From Ophthalmolycus amberensis (taxonomy: Eukaryota; Chordata; Actinopteri; Perciformes; Zoarcidae), in contig JAFEUB010000846.1 of the NCBI GenBank assembly GCA_024529925.1, positions 2,532,501-2,596,500 of the forward strand: DNA of 64,000 nt, given 5' to 3'. The translations under genes were made by a program, and so were the position numbers. Numbering within the stretch: position 1 is the stretch's first letter; each line of letters opens with the position of its first letter. The notes below the pieces were generated by a model, which saw nothing but the letters and a program-made list of their open reading frames with translations, was not told the origin of the DNA and searched no databases. Positions 12,519 through 22,832 of this stretch are shown piece by piece.

Positions 12519-13800
12519 GCAGAGCCTATTTAATTGAATTCTGCAGATTGTCTATAGGTACTAAATTGAATTGATCAGGAGTACTGAGAGTGAGTATGAA
12601 TTGCATTGACTAAATTGCTAAAGATAAACTACGTAGCATTGTGACAGGATTGTTATGACAGCAGTGGGGGTTTTAGCATAGAATGTACATGTGTGTGTGT
12701 GGATCTAACAGAAACAGACGATTGTGAAATTGCATAGGCTGACATTGTGTTCACCGCGTAAGTTTTGAGAACTGTTCGGAGGTTACACAGCCGTGGCGAA
12801 AGCTTCGGCTCGCTGACCAATGACGGTCTGAAAAGACTGAATTCCGTGCCACAAAGGTTGATTTATGCGATATAACAAACTAAAGTTTGGATCACGTATA
12901 TAGAAATTGTTGTTGAAATACGCTGATGTGAAAGAAGTGTAAGTGAAGACTAGCACTACGTCATTTCCTCAAGGGACCAAGTCGTGGAAAGCGGACACTG
13001 TAAAACGAAGATCCATACGTGGTTTGATGTCCGAGTATTCCAGTATTGGCAGTGTATGGGTCTGTGTGCAGCATAGATGTGCTCTGGGAGACATCGATTC
13101 AATTGTAGCACAAGATATCGCCACTTCCTTCAGGACCGAGTTCCTACAAGGCGTACGCTGTAAACAATAAGATCAACAGATCTTCCAGACGTGGTCTGCG
13201 TGCGAATAGTTGTAGAATCACGGCAGTGTGTGGTTGATTGAGTGTGGTGTAAAGGGCTCTGGGAGACATCCATTTCCTTCGGGGACCGGGTTCGTGCAAA
13301 ACGCTATAAAAACAGATCCATACGTGATTTGTGCGTATTGCAGAAACGGCAGTGTATGGGTTCAATTTGGTATGATTGATGAGAGTGATTGCGTGAAGCG
13401 TACATGTGTTAGAGACAGCAAAGAGACATTGGAGTTGAAGTGTTTCTACCAGGTTCGTGTGCTTGTCAGTTTTTGACGGTCAGTGGAGCAGCGCACACGC
13501 ATGAGACACAAGCTTTGCACTCACCACAGAAACACGAACACTAGGTTAGACTGAGAAAGCTGCGGGTTAATATACGTGTCAGTTTTACTGGTAGTGTTAG
13601 ACATATTACAGATTTATTGGGAATTGTGTTGGTTAGGGGTCGTAAAAAATTTAAAAGCGAAAACACAGACAGACAGTCAGGCACAGAGACTGAACAAGGG
13701 AGTGAAAATTGTAGATAACGGCCAGGTGCAGCCAAAGGGAGGGTGAAGATTGTAGCTAGGGACAGTTGAAGTCTCGTTCAAGGTCGCAGGGCGGCAGAAA
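12519..13800 (+). other. Retroviral leader with three ~155-bp imperfect direct repeats
   Basis: The non-coding leader is about 1.5 kb in all. Units beginning near 12960, 13121 and 13270 share an order of landmarks: ttcctc/ttcctt + ggaccg-type block, then agatccatacgtg-type block, then ggcagtgtatgggt-type block. The reading frames over it begin with non-ATG codons and show no family resemblance. The packaging signal would be expected here, but I cannot point to it. Confidence 0.65.
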
Positions 13801-13812
13801 ATTTGGCAGACG

Positions 13813-14100
13813 CTTTGGCTCCATCTGGTGGCACTTCAGGAGTACTGCAAGCAGAAAATTTGGCAGAAGCTTTGGCTCCATCTGGTGGCACTTCAGGAGT
13901 ACTGCGTCCAGGAGCTTTGGCTCCATCTGGTGGCACTTCAGGAGTATTGCAAGAAGAAAATTTGGCAGGAGCTTTGGCTCCATCTGGTGGACATTCGGGA
14001 GTACTGCATCCAGAAAATTTGAATTGGAAAAAAAAAAGAAGGACACAAGAAGATATGGCTGGAGCTGTGCCTCCATCTGGTGGCTATTCAGGAGAACTGC
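13813..14100 (+). repeat. Five-unit tandem repeat spanning the gag start
   Basis: Five imperfect units centred on ctccatctggtggcacttca start near 13814, 13870, 13915, 13973 and 14064, with spacing of roughly 45-90 bases. The gag reading frame stays open through all units, each reading like APSGGTSGVL, and the probable gag ATG at 14055 sits at the front of the last unit. The upstream units look like duplications of the gag 5' end. Confidence 0.8.
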
Positions 14101-16471
14101 GTGCAAAACTGAAAAAAGCACTTACAGACACAGGGGGCAAGACTGCATGGAAAAGAGACAAGATCCATTGGGATAACTGCATGAAACGATGGAAAGAGGA
14201 GGGATGGTGGAAGGCGGCCAGTCCACTACCTCCATCAGTCAACAACCTCCGGCTTTTCACCAACGATTTGACAAAACGAGTGGCTCAAGCACAGACTGCA
14301 GAGACAAATCAAATGACAAATCAAACCAAGCGATGGGGGTTCGCTAACCCACTGAAGCAAGCCCGTAAAGACAGAGAAGAGGAACAGCGAGTGGCAATGA
14401 TGGCACTAGGAACGGCCATGACGGATCGGATGCAGGTGGACATGCCGACCGGAAAAGGCAAAACCAGGCCCCATCTGTCACTTGACATTACCCCCCTCGA
14501 CATCACCCCTACCACTCAAGCCCCGGTAGGTCTGGAAAAGACTGTACAGGAACCGGGCCAGGCATCTCTGGCCTCGGCCCCTCCCCCGCCCTCAACTGGC
14601 CTGTATCCAGCACTTCCTCCGGTTCCTCCCCCATACTCCCCTAATAATCCGTTTATACAAGCACCGGTGAGAAAAGTAAAGGGAGGAGTGCTCACAGGAG
14701 TATTCCAGATGGCCCTGGATGAAGGGTGCACCATCGAGACTGAGCTCCACCTCAACAGAGCGAGCGATGAGAGGCATGATGGAGAGGGTGAAAACATTGG
14801 AAAGAGCTATGACAAGAGTCCCCATAGACGAAGAAGATCCTGAGACAGCAGAGAGAGGCCAGCAGGCCAAAGAGGATGAAGCAGAGGCCCAGCGGCAGAG
14901 ACACTTCGATCAGGAGTGCATTCAGCGACTTCATGACGAACTCGCTGCCACAACACCTCGCCCCATGCACTCAGAAGAGACCTATGTGACAAGCAACCTG
15001 TACTATGATCCTGCAGCTGGAAGACAGCCATCACCAAGGAACTCAAGCGGACCAAATACATTGGAGAAACTCTCTGTCCTGCGAGCAGAGGCGGAAGAGC
15101 TACAACAGACTGTGGACTCAGTTATAGCCCACAGCAGAGAGACCAGCCACTGTGACAGACCGGTGGAATTGCCAATGTATACGGTGTCAGGCACTCTACA
15201 CGGAGAAGTCTCCCCCCTCACGACAGGGACTGGAGTTCCTCTCCCCCGACATGCCATGCACCTTCGGTCTCAGTGCCCGCCCCAACGAGAAGAAACAGAA
15301 GAGAGTGCTTTTGGTATATATCCCCTGAGAGCAGCCCCCACTCTCGCGCACCCACTGCGTGTTCAATTTGTGCCTTTCGGGTTTGCAGACATGACCAGCA
15401 TGGTACAACAGCTTCCATCCCTCCATGCAGGAGCCGATCCGTGGATTGAGCTCACGGAATCTTTGACAGCTGGCCACCAGCTGGCCGTAGGCGACCTGAG
15501 AGCACTTCTCTCCCGCTGTCTAAACCCACCCCAGTGTACTGCCCTCCTACACTTGGCAGGCGCGGGTGCGGCACAAGATGCCGACCCCTTTGCTCGATAT
15601 CGTACAGCGTTGTGGCAGGAGCTCAGAACTAAGTTCCCCACTCCAGTGAACCAAGGCGCAGTGGCAACATTCATCTGTGCCCCGGGAGAGTCCCCGCCCC
15701 TGTATCTGGCCAGAGCAGAACGGGTGTGGCGCCAGGCCTTCAGAGAGCCACATGATGGAAGCGTTACCACAGTGGCACTATGGCGTGCAATGGTAAAAAC
15801 AGGCCTCCTTGAAGGACCTCGCCAGTACATGGACTCCGTGGTTGGCCTTGAAGCAATGACACAAGACATGTGGAACGCCCAGCTCCGACATTACCTCTCT
15901 AAGCACATTCAAACTGAGGCGGGTAGCGACACAGAAATTAAGACCTTGCAGAGGGCCCTACTCAAGAAACAACTCAAAGAACACGACGCGGCTGAGGCCG
16001 CCAAGAAATCTAAGGCTAAACAGCAACAACAGCTGGTAGTTCAACAGGCACCGACTCCACCTCCAACGGCACCTACTACTCCTTCCAGTCCCACTGGAGG
16101 TTATGATGGCTATGATGTCAGCAGGCGGTGAACAGTCACGCCCATGGGCCCCACAGGGCCAATGGGGTGGAAGAGGAGGAGCCAGAGGAAGAGGAGCGCC
16201 TGGAGGCAGAGGAGCGTCCTATTTCTGCTACAACTGTGGGAGACCGGGACACTTCGCAAGAGACTGCATGTCAGCACCGCAGCAAACACAGAGAGGAAGA
16301 GGACAATACTCCAGGGGAGGAGGCGGACGGGGCTATGAGAGACAAAGACCACAGCAAGGGGCCCATCAGGCTCCTTGGGACGAGGGACATGGTCCCGAAG
16401 GCGGGGCCCATGCCACACAGGCAAGTAGCCAACAACAATGGCCTGGAGGTTACAACAGTCCTCCCTATTGA
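14055..16471 (+). pseudogene. gag: Retroviral gag (MA-CA-NC), frame-disrupted
   Basis: Encodes the structural polyprotein that builds the virion core. I chose the ATG at 14055 as the first in the matrix frame; it lacks the usual Gly-2 for myristoylation. A late-budding motif PPPY lies at 14625-14636. A charged, coiled-coil-like stretch follows at about 14770-14950, then a capsid region (15370-15930) with a major-homology-like segment around FICAPGESPPLYLARAERVW. A Gly-Arg-rich nucleocapsid carries one CCHC zinc knuckle at 16226-16267. Three different frames are used: 14055 to about 14.8 kb, about 14.76-16.1 kb, and about 16.1 kb to the TGA at 16469-16471. The two changes are best explained by single-base indels or sequence errors. 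Neither site looks like a programmed slippery site, though that was not tested. Confidence 0.85.
16469..16471 (+). other. UGA stop between nucleocapsid and protease
   Basis: A single in-frame TGA separates the end of the nucleocapsid from protease, with the same frame continuing open into the DTG active site. Gammaretroviruses express Gag-Pol by stop-codon readthrough at exactly this junction. No frameshift is needed here, so readthrough is the likely mechanism. The downstream RNA structure needed for it was not verified. Confidence 0.6.
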
Positions 16472-16800
16472 CACGCCCCTCAATCACTGGTGTCACACAC
16501 TCTACATTTCGGCCTCACCAGTGAACCCTTAATCAGGTGCTCAGTAAATGGACAGGATCACATCTTCCTCGTCGATACTGGAGCCACCTATTCGAGTGTG
16601 ATGACTACGCAGCCTGTTGTCGGACCGGTTTGTGTCAGTGGTGGGAGTCTCTGGCACTCCAGTTCGACAATTTTACACCACCCCTCTCCCCATCACATTT
16701 CAAGATGCAACCCTCATGCACAGCTTTCTCTCTGCTCCAAACTGCCCAGTCAACCTGCTGGGACGAGACCTGATGACTCGCCTCAATCTGAGCATCTGGA
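16472..16800 (+). pseudogene. pro: Retroviral protease domain
   Basis: An aspartic protease that matures Gag and Pol. The active-site Asp-Thr-Gly is at 16574-16582 in LVDTGATYSS, and the C-terminal Leu-Leu-Gly-Arg-Asp-type helix motif lies near 16755-16772. The two halves are in different frames, changing near 16.61 kb, so this copy would not make a full protease as written. Confidence 0.85.
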
Positions 16801-16899
16801 TGAACCACGACGGTGTCCATGTCTCGTCCAACCCACCATCTAGTACGTTGTCCATGCCAGTACGCATTCTCTCCCTTGCTCCCGTTACAGCGACGGTGT

Positions 16900-17300
16900 C
16901 CCCCACAGATGAAGAGGTTTTCTGGCTACGCTGTCTTCAAACTGGCCCCCAAACCCCTGCCATCCAATATTGGTTCAACATTCTCAAACCAAAAATCACT
17001 CAGCTTTTCCCGTACAAAACTCCTCTGGACCACGTCCATTGCACTCTAAATGTCACACCAGACCCCGACGACCCCTACACAGAAGACTGGGATGAAAACA
17101 TGTCTCACCTTAGAGCCCACCATTCAGTGTCTACACATCTTTTGTGGCCAGGAAGGAGTAGCATCAAGAGTCATTCTATCTCCCTTCCTTCGCTCATGGT
17201 ACCAGCTAGATGCGGACTCATCACCCCATGTCACTTTGGCTGTTGGTTTTGGCCATGAGGCCAGAGGTCTGGGACCTATGATCAAGAGAGCACTTACTCT
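16900..17300 (+). other. PR-RT linker with paired H-x-T-L motifs (possible 2H phosphoesterase-like domain)
   Basis: Between protease and reverse transcriptase there are roughly 130 residues that match neither. They contain HCTL at 17037-17048 and HVTL at 17227-17238, about 63 residues apart; a frame change lies between them near 17.13-17.16 kb. Two H-x-T/S-hydrophobic motifs define the 2H phosphoesterase superfamily (LigT, CNP, AKAP7, coronavirus ns2, rotavirus VP3). Spacing in characterised members is somewhat larger, about 80. I recall similar paired motifs in other fish retroviral Pol proteins, so this may be a lineage domain, but its function is unknown. Confidence 0.4.
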
Positions 17301-17449
17301 CACTTGGGAACCAACCACTACTGAAGGTCTGCTCAAAGCCAAGGAGGAGACCATGTGGAGATGGACAGCCCCTGACACTGTTGAGCACACACTACCGGAG
17401 CACCTCCCTTTGCCTCGTCACCATGGCAAATCGTGTTCAGATCATCCAG

Positions 17450-18840
17450 CTACAACTGCATGTCTGGCTCAGGTCCCGGCCAAGTTGTGGACCTCAGGGG
17501 CCTATGACGTTGGCCGCCTGACTACGGAACCCATCAAAGTCACATTCACAGACCCACAGCAGCTTCCAGTGTACAGACCCCAATATCGTCTGAAACCAGA
17601 ACAACTGGAAGGCATTTGGCCGACTATTGAAGGCCTGCTCCAAGCCGGAGTCATCTACCCCACCTCATCAGAGTTCAACACTCCCATCCTTCCGGTTCCA
17701 AAAGCAGGAGGGAAAGGATGGAGGATGGTCCAGGATTTCTGCCCCGTGAACGAAATCACAGTTCCAACAGGTCATCCGGTTCCAGATCCCCCTCTCTCTC
17801 TCAGCAACTTGAGCCCTGCACACACCCACTTCACAGTTGTGGATCTGGCCAACGCTTTCTTCAGTGTCCCACTGCACAAAGACTCTCAGCCTATCTTCGC
17901 CTTGACCTTTAATGATCAGCAGTATACCTATGCCTCCCTACCCCAGGGCTACAGGTGCTCCCCAGGTCTATTCAACCACCACTTACGCCTTCATCTTGCT
18001 GACCTCTCCCTCCCAGGAGGCGTAGTTCTGATTCAATATGTCGATGATCTGCTTCTGGCAGCAACGTCAGCAGCTCTCTGCCTTGATTCCTCTGTCCGAC
18101 TCCTCACTCTGTTGGCCGAAAAGGGCTACAAGGTCAAACGTTCAAAGGTGCAGTTCGCCAGACGCCAAGTGTTGTTTTTGGGTCGCAATGTCTCATCAGA
18201 TGGGCTAGGCCTGTCACACACGCACAGGGCCACCATCTTGCAACATCCCCAACCGCTCACTGTTGCCGCTCTCCTCTCATTTCTGGGCTTAACAGGCTAC
18301 TCACGAGCCCATATCCCAGACTACACCAACCACACCACCATTCTCAGAGAGATGTTGAAGGAAGTGGGCACCAGAAATCTTACTGCCAAGCGGGTGAAAC
18401 AGCCTTCACCCGCTTGAAGCAAGCACTTGCACATGCCGCCGCACTCATGTCCCCAGACTACTCCCTACCGTTCCACCTTGATGTTTCTGAAAGACACAGC
18501 CTACTCAATGCTGTACTCTTCCAGAAAAAGGGGGGTGACAGAGAAGTACTGATGTATCATTCATCAAAACTTGACGCTGTGGAAAACGGTCAATCCACGT
18601 GCGCAAGATATGTTGCAGCAGTGGCAAAAGCGATTGAAAAGACTTCTCATATTGTCATGGGCCATCCACTGGAAGTACACACGCACCATGGCGTGGCGGC
18701 ATTCCTGATGGGTAAAGAATTCACGTTCAGTGCCGCAAGGAAAACAAAGATTCAACACACTTGCACCATGCCACACATCACCTTTGTGCCAGCCACAAGA
18801 AATATGACGGCTAACTTTACGGATAGGACAACCACATGTG
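17450..18840 (+). pseudogene. pol: Retroviral reverse transcriptase and connection domain
   Basis: Copies the viral RNA into DNA. In one frame up to 18417 there are the fingers/palm motifs, including the LPQG block near 17938 and the catalytic YVDD at 18037-18048. The thumb/connection continues in another frame at 18414-18911, starting close to where the first closes, so a frame change falls near 18.4 kb. The length and order are normal for gamma/epsilon-like RT. Confidence 0.9.
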
Positions 18841-19440
18841 TGCGAGGAAGTTGCAGTACAAGAAAACAAATTGAGACCGGATCTCCAGAACACTCCCCAC
18901 CTCACAGCTGAGGCCTGGCTGTACACGGATGGTTGCTACTACAAAGGAGAAGAAGGGAACATTGCATCCTATGCAGTGGTGGAACAGAAGAGTGATGGCT
19001 ACCACCAAACAGTGGAATCAGGGATACTGCCACAACCCGCTTCGGCACAACTAGCGGAAGTGGAAGCACTGATCCAGGCTCTGAAGTGGAGCACGGACAA
19101 AATTGTAAATATCTTCACAGATTCGGCTTACGCCCATGGAGCGGCCCACATCGATGGCCCTGTATGGCGAAGACGCAACTTCACCACTTCAAATGACCAC
19201 CCCATAAAACACGAAGCAGCTATGAGAAGGCTGGTAGAAGCAATCCAACTACCAAAGGGGGTGGCCATCATGAAATGCAAGGGACATGACACAATCAAAT
19301 CACGAATCAGCGCCGGTAATGACGCGGCAGACAGAGCAGCAAAGAAAACGGGAGGCGACACACCTCGCCAAATGGTTATGAAGCCAACACTTCCGGTCCA
19401 CCTGAGCTCACCATCGAGCACATCAAAGATCATCAAAAGA
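18840..19440 (+). pseudogene. pol: Retroviral RNase H domain
   Basis: Removes the RNA strand of the replication hybrid. YTDG with the first catalytic Asp is at 18922-18933. An AEVEAL-type helix with the conserved Glu, an FTDSAYA segment with the second Asp, and an AGNDAADRAA segment with the last Asp follow in one frame. It is preceded and followed by frame changes near 18.85 and 19.45-19.53 kb. Confidence 0.85.
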
Positions 19441-19499
19441 AAGCAGGACCTTATGAATGGTCCGAATGGACCCGGAAAGGAGCCTCAAAAGACAAGGAA

Positions 19500-20618
19500 G
19501 GTCTGTGGAGAGCCCACGACGGCAGAGTGGTTGCCTCAGCAGAACTGTGTGCAGCACTCCTACCAGGGGCCCACGGACCTACACACGAGGGAAAGAAACG
19601 GACATTGGAAAATTTAAAACAACTATGGTGGCATCCGCACATGGAAGCGATATCTTTCCTCTTCTGCGATGAATGTCAAATTTGTGGCAATCACAACCCA
19701 AGAAAACCATTCAAGACACCGATGGGATCTTATCCCGTGCCCTCTGCCTGTTTCCAAGACATCAGCATAGATTATACAGATATGGGACCAGAGAACAGAG
19801 TGCAGGGAAAGAGGTACATCTTGGTAATGGTAGACAGATTTTCAAGATGGGTGGAAGCAATTCCCACCAAGAGAGAAGACGCGCAGACAGTTGTAAAGTG
19901 GCTGCAGACAGAACTGATTCCCCGTTGCGGAGTGCCGAGATGCATCCGCTCCGATAACGGATCACACTTTAGCAACACCATGCTCGCACAGGTAGAGCAA
20001 TTTCTGGGAATCACACACCGATTCGGGTCGGTCTACCACCCGCAATCTCAGGGCCTGGTGGAACGAGCGAATCAGACCCTTAAGGCCAAGATTGCCAAAG
20101 TTTGCGCGGGCTCCAAATTAACATGGGTTGAAGCCCTACCCCTGGCCCTTATGGCCATGAGGTCCGGAAAAGGGGGAGAAACACATCTCTCCCCACACGA
20201 GATCATGACTGGCCGGTCGATGCCAGGTCCACCCAGAGATGGAGGTCATATGCCACCTCTGGATGTACAGCAGATTGAAATGTCTGACTATACGAGTGCC
20301 CTAACTTCTCTTACTGAAGCTCTCTTCAAGCAGATCGAGAGGACTCGAGCAGTACCTGAAGCAACAGCAGCTGGAAAGCAGATACAAGTAGGTGATTGGG
20401 TCAGGGTCAAGGTTCACAAGCGCAAGTGGACTGACCCCAGGTGGACTGGGCCGTACGAGGTGAAGGAGGTTACTTCACACTCGGTCCAGGTCAAGGGCAA
20501 ATCAGGCGCCCCTTGGCACCACCTGACACACTGTGTCCCAGCACCGGTACCAACCAGAACACTGGGAGAAATTCGCACTGATTTGGAAAATGCACCGACA
20601 GTCCTAGGCGCTGTCTAG
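19500..20618 (+). pseudogene. pol: Retroviral integrase
   Basis: Inserts viral DNA into the host genome. An HHCC zinc-binding module lies around 19575-19690. The DDE catalytic triad is D 19770-19772, D 19953-19955 and E 20061-20063, the last two separated by the canonical 35 residues. A C-terminal segment has a GPY motif (WTGPYEV, near 20445), as in gammaretroviral integrases. The integrase itself is one uninterrupted frame to the stop at 20616-20618. It is cut off from the upstream pol frames and has no start of its own, so it is intact in sequence but not expressible alone. Confidence 0.92.
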
Positions 20619-20656
20619 GGGCCCCTCATGCAGACCCCGCCGATGTAAAGAAAACT

Positions 20657-22492
20657 ATGATGGGGGTGGGGGTGGGTATGGGCATACTTGCTGCCCTCAT
20701 GTTGTGGGGACTACAAACCATGTATCAGACACACCAGCACCCATCTAATTCAACCGCCCCTTTCCCGAATCAGACTTCTAATTCACCCGCCCCTTTTCCC
20801 TGTCCATCCCCGAATCTGACTCACAGCCGAACAAGACGTAACACCCCAACATTGGTCCATGAAACAGCATGTAGAGCCAAACTCGTTCTGAACTACACAG
20901 CCGGCTCCATCAGTGCATACACGTTTGATTTGTGCGACGTTGTAACCTGTAAGGGCAGTCCAAGGGGTTGGCGGGGCTATAATGTTTATCTTTGTAGCAC
21001 ACCTCCATTAGTGAAAAGCTGCGAGACTAGGGGCACGGCCCGACCAGCTATGGGCGGGTGGTGCAGTCATTGGGATCTTGTAACTAAGTACACCGGAAGA
21101 TGGGTCCCAAAGGGTTTGAGAACCACCAGCCCAGGGTATAGGTGGTGGAGCAAAATTAGCCTACAGAGAGACTTTAGTGCCACAACTAACCCTCTTACCC
21201 TCTCGATAAACAACATCACAGCAAGTCTTTACGGTAAAACCAGGGCATGGTTCATCTTAGGCGTCGACATCGCACACAAAGATCCCCTGGTCGGTATCCA
21301 GATCAACATATTCCCCCAGGTAGAGAACGAACACACCCAGCCCACGTCTGCCCTAGCATTGGCATCCCCATCTGACACCGGTCCCGTAGTGTTTTCTCAA
21401 GATTATACTGGAATGACTCGCCTACAGGTCTTGCGAAGGTCCACAGGCTATGGCAATGATAATGTTTGGTTAAATTGGATCACTGATAATGCTAACAGAC
21501 AAAATATGACAGGGTGCGTGGCCTGCGCCTCCGCCCGACCTGCCATGTTCACCGAACCAGCCCCTCTCTACCCGCAAACTGATCCTCAGGGCTATGCCTG
21601 TATGATAGGTCTCACACGGCAAGCTACGCCCACAAATTGTACCACACTTGCCGTGATATTTCCACCTATCGTAAATGAAACAAAAATGGGCCAATTTTCC
21701 GCCATTAGAGGTCAGGCTAACAGGTACATGTGTTTTAATTTCACAGCAGTCAGACCACAGCTGAATGTGGGCAAAATTCCCCCTGATTGGTGCAATGAGA
21801 CCCGCAATGGCTTAGACATTGGGCCCTGGGCCAGAGCAGGTTTATTCTACTACTGCGGAGACCTGCGCTTGGTACCTAGAATAGAAGCTAGCAGAACCAT
21901 CGGAACTTGTGCAATGGTCAGACTCGGAATGCCCCTTACCCTAATAGGTCGTAGATTAGCACGAGCCGACGGTCTAGCCACTTCTCTCACCAAACGCAGA
22001 AGGCGACACATCATCAAGCGAGAAGTTGCCTTAGGTTCCTTCGAGCTCACTGGGGGCCCCACCTATATAGACTCAATAGGCATCCCACGAGGCGTTCCGG
22101 ACGAATACAAACTAGCAGATCAAGTCGCGGCAGGTTTTGAAAACATCCCCATAATCTCAGCCTTCTTTCCGATCACTCCCAAAAAAAATGTGGACCGCAT
22201 AAACTATGTCCATTACAATGTCTTGCGTCTTGTTAACCTCACTAGGGACGCCGTTGAAGGTTTAGCCGAACAACTCGCGCCGACCTCTCTTATGGCTATG
22301 CAGAATAGAATGGCTTTAGACATGTTGTTAGCTGAAAAAGGGGGTGTCTGCTCAATGTTTGGAGACATGTGTTGTACCATCATTCCGAACAACACTGCCC
22401 CAGACGGTTCGGTCACCATGGCTTTAAATAGTCTGCGCACCCTCTCGGAAGAACTGCATGAGGCATCAGGCATAGACAATCCTTTTTTCTGA
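20657..22492 (+). CDS. env: Retroviral envelope (SU and TM ectodomain, no anchor in frame)
   Basis: An open frame of 611 codons starting at tandem ATGs. An N-terminal hydrophobic segment (about residues 3-22) can serve as signal peptide. SU is rich in N-glycosylation sites and carries a CxxC (CVAC, 21515-21526). A basic furin-type site KRRRR is at 21992-22006. TM follows, with a hydrophobic segment and the CX6CC motif at 22349-22375 that pairs covalently with a CxxC-type SU. The frame closes at 22490-22492, directly after a T-run. The membrane-spanning segment and cytoplasmic tail expected next are encoded in other frames (about 22510-22797). As written, the product would be a secreted glycoprotein rather than a membrane spike. 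Confidence 0.88.
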   Translation: MMGVGVGMGILAALMLWGLQTMYQTHQHPSNSTAPFPNQTSNSPAPFPCPSPNLTHSRTRRNTPTLVHETACRAKLVLNYTAGSISAYTFDLCDVVTCKGSPRGWRGYNVYLCSTPPLVKSCETRGTARPAMGGWCSHWDLVTKYTGRWVPKGLRTTSPGYRWWSKISLQRDFSATTNPLTLSINNITASLYGKTRAWFILGVDIAHKDPLVGIQINIFPQVENEHTQPTSALALASPSDTGPVVFSQDYTGMTRLQVLRRSTGYGNDNVWLNWITDNANRQNMTGCVACASARPAMFTEPAPLYPQTDPQGYACMIGLTRQATPTNCTTLAVIFPPIVNETKMGQFSAIRGQANRYMCFNFTAVRPQLNVGKIPPDWCNETRNGLDIGPWARAGLFYYCGDLRLVPRIEASRTIGTCAMVRLGMPLTLIGRRLARADGLATSLTKRRRRHIIKREVALGSFELTGGPTYIDSIGIPRGVPDEYKLADQVAAGFENIPIISAFFPITPKKNVDRINYVHYNVLRLVNLTRDAVEGLAEQLAPTSLMAMQNRMALDMLLAEKGGVCSMFGDMCCTIIPNNTAPDGSVTMALNSLRTLSEELHEASGIDNPFF

Positions 22493-22797
22493 TTGGATGG
22501 AATCCATGTTTGGCAAATGGAAGGCCCTCATCATGTCCATAGCAGTTTCCCATCGCGGTTTTCATAGCTGTTCTCGTCACCTGTGGCTGTTGCTGCATCC
22601 CCTGCCTCCGAACTTTGATAGGCCGTCTTATTACCACAGCTCTCTCCAAGGAAAAGCAGCCGCCTCCACATGGTGCTTATCCACTGTTGGATGGAGACCA
22701 GCCGGCCTCTGACCCAGAGGGGTCTTGGGACCAGGAAGAAGAAGCAGAGTTGCATTCATTGACAAACTCCCAGTTAGACGACGACACACAAGTCTAA
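22493..22797 (+). pseudogene. env: Out-of-frame remainder of env TM (anchor and tail)
   Basis: Hydrophobic, Cys-rich coding potential at about 22520-22620, then a charged tail ending at the stop 22795-22797, lies in frames different from the long env frame. This fits the transmembrane anchor and cytoplasmic tail, disconnected by a frame change near 22.48 kb and probably a second near 22.55-22.6 kb. Confidence 0.65.
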
Positions 22798-22820
22798 GAA
22801 GTTCACACCTAGCAGGTGTG

Positions 22821-22832
22821 AAAAGGGGGATT
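22821..22832 (+). promoter_or_regulatory. Polypurine tract
   Basis: aaaagggggatt abuts the 3' LTR and would prime plus-strand DNA synthesis. Confidence 0.85.

Noticed and set aside
12943..13476. Small frames in the retroviral leader as possible accessory genes
   Set aside because: They begin with non-ATG codons and simply follow the triplicated leader blocks. No resemblance to known accessory proteins.
14719..14730. ATG at 14719 as an alternative gag start
   Set aside because: It is an incidental ATG in the second gag frame, downstream of the matrix and late-domain coding sequence.
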